Assembly: GCF_000317125.1 (NCBI RefSeq)
Contig: NC_019695.1
Coordinates: forward strand, 3,150,336 to 3,214,335
DNA from: Chroococcidiopsis thermalis PCC 7203
Lineage (GTDB): Bacteria; Cyanobacteriota; Cyanobacteriia; Cyanobacteriales; Chroococcidiopsidaceae
Direction: 5' to 3'
Length of the DNA stretch: 64,000 nt
Position 1 is the stretch's first letter, and every line of letters starts with the position of its first letter. The notes beneath the pieces are model-generated. The model was not told the DNA's origin. It saw nothing but the letters and a program-made list of their open reading frames with translations, and did not search any database. The translations under genes and the position numbers were made by a program. Positions 63,901 through 64,000 of the stretch are shown here, one piece after another.

Positions 63901-64000
63901 AACAGCGATGGTGGCGCAAATATTCTAGCAGCATACTGATACAGCGATCGAGATCTTGGGATAATGTCGCCGCTGTTTCTTGTTGATGAGAGAGAAATTG
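60968..64000 (-). CDS. STAND/NACHT-like protein with 14 WD40 repeats, N-terminal part beyond the window
   Basis: At least 1,010 residues are visible; the reading frame is open at the right edge, so the start lies outside. The right end contains RCLLVLDNVESIL (Walker B) and LVLTSREKP, with the P-loop presumably beyond. Fourteen WD40 repeats (residues about 375-960 of the visible protein, pattern GHTNWIWSVAFSPDG ... VRLWD) make two seven-bladed beta propellers. Repeats 3-13 are very similar to each other, indicating recent expansion. The C-terminal VMGNG comes from a heptad repeat. Such proteins act as signal or phage sensors; the N-terminal effector is not visible here. Confidence 0.88.
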   Translation of the reverse strand, partial: QFLSHQQETAATLSQDLDRCISMLLEYLRHHRCLLVLDNVESILRGGEHAGQYREGYQAYGELLQRIGEVRHTSCLVLTSREKPKEIVLLEGETLPVRSLQLEGLNIAAGREIFRAKGNFVGSDLEWQRLIEHYAGNPLALKMVAAGIQDLFDSNLTIFLATLRTGTLVFDDIRDLLERQMNRISKLEIEVMYWLAVEREPIAFTALRENVLSLEAKQKLPETLRSLGQRSLIEKTATGFTQQPVVMDFAIDRFIERICGEIVRGAIGLFNSHAILEAQAKDYIRDTQIRLIIIPLVDKLLAQTNLSSLVDRLGQILTNWRQRSARSPGYLAGNILNLLTHLKIDLRGWDFSNLCVWQAYLAGRNLKQVNFARADLAKSVFTEDLSVTPAVAFSPTGKLLATGDADGAIRLWQVADWKKLLTLKGHTNWIWSVMFNPDGSVLASASDDKTVRLWDTRSGECRCILPHTHRIWSVAFSPDGKTIASGSEDSTVKLWHWQTGECYQTLFGHTNWIRSIAFSPDGKTLASGSVDCTVRLWDVGTGECIKTLQGHTTQVWSVAFSPDGEMLASSSDRTVKLWQTSTGECLRTLCGHTNWIRTVAFSSGGDMVASGSEDYTIRLWDVQTGECCRTLAGHTNWIRSVAFSPDGKTLASGSGDHTIKIWNVTDGKCIKTLQGYTSRVWSVAFHPRPLASHPTGMLASGNDDKTVRLWNVETGECDRTLHGHGNRVWAVAFSPDGQTIASGSGDYTIGLWNASTGDRYNTIQAYSGVRSLAFHPNGYILAGGCDDYTVRLWDILSGKTLHKLQGHTNRVWSVAFSVDGNFLASGSDDHTIKLWNTETGECHNTLQGHDNWVWAVAFSPDGQTLASGSGDRTVKLWDWQMGKCYQTLQEHTSRVWSVAFSPDGQTVASGSSDYSIKLWNVETGECRHTLQGHTDLIWSVAFSTDGQILASGSQDETIRLWDANTGKSLKILRAQRPYEGMNIAGVTGLTEAAIATLKALGATEWVMGNG

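Overview
The window is cyanobacterial chromosome. The evidence is the very frequent HIP1 octamer GCGATCGC, a plant-type ferredoxin (petF), a CrtW carotenoid ketolase, a Tab2/Atab2 protein, a glutamine riboswitch with a glutamine-synthetase inactivating factor, many 7-9 bp short tandem repeats of the kind known from large-genome cyanobacteria, and STAND/WD40 proteins. A Chroococcidiopsis- or Nostoc-like organism fits; the species cannot be fixed from the sequence. No rRNA, tRNA, CRISPR array, prophage or transposase gene was seen.

Layout. 1-9.9 kb: a coiled-coil fragment, thiD, crtW, msrA, a PaaK-like adenylating enzyme, a YtxH/DUF948 pair, small conserved proteins, a repeat-rich protein with two winged-helix-like modules, a pentapeptide-repeat/TPR protein and a TenA-like protein. 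10.8-18 kb: an arsenic island. One arm is arsR, a PstS-like binding protein, a GAPDH, arsJ, acr3 and arsC. The other is a divergent arsR/arsM pair. Together they encode organoarsenical export (GAPDH plus ArsJ), arsenate reduction plus arsenite efflux (ArsC plus Acr3) and arsenite methylation (ArsM), with two distinguishable types of ArsR-like operator. 18-25.6 kb: a glycosyltransferase, two methyltransferases, a heme-oxygenase-like diiron oxidase candidate, an AmpG-like transporter and a Rieske/FAD oxidoreductase. 25.7-33.3 kb: a zinc-ribbon protein, a PIN/TRAM protein, HemW, a GT4 glycosyltransferase, a zinc alcohol dehydrogenase and conserved hypotheticals. 33.4-36.1 kb: an oxidative-stress cluster of two Dps proteins, an HTH/GrpE-like fusion and sulfiredoxin. 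36-48 kb: a SpoIID-like protein, petF, Tab2, a TldD/PmbA protein, an SGNH hydrolase, a ClC channel with CBS and USP domains, trpC and lpdA. 48.3-53.9 kb: iron uptake, with a frameshifted PchR-like AraC regulator, a TonB-dependent receptor and a PepSY membrane protein. 54-64 kb: two large STAND-type proteins (NB-ARC/TPR, and NACHT-like with 14 WD40 repeats), the gif locus, two conserved hypotheticals and gamma-glutamyltransferase.

The most notable signals are these. (1) An NtcA-type box, a glutamine-riboswitch aptamer and a possible RBS-masking helix lie in front of a 51-residue IF7-like protein. (2) The arsenic island combines three detoxification routes. (3) A 121-bp MITE has 16-bp inverted ends and a 10-bp target duplication. 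(4) Palindromic repeats have been absorbed in frame into two proteins, a STAND ATPase and the ClC channel. (5) Heptanucleotide repeats supply start codons, stop codons and protein tails at several gene ends. (6) There is an HTH/GrpE-like fusion.
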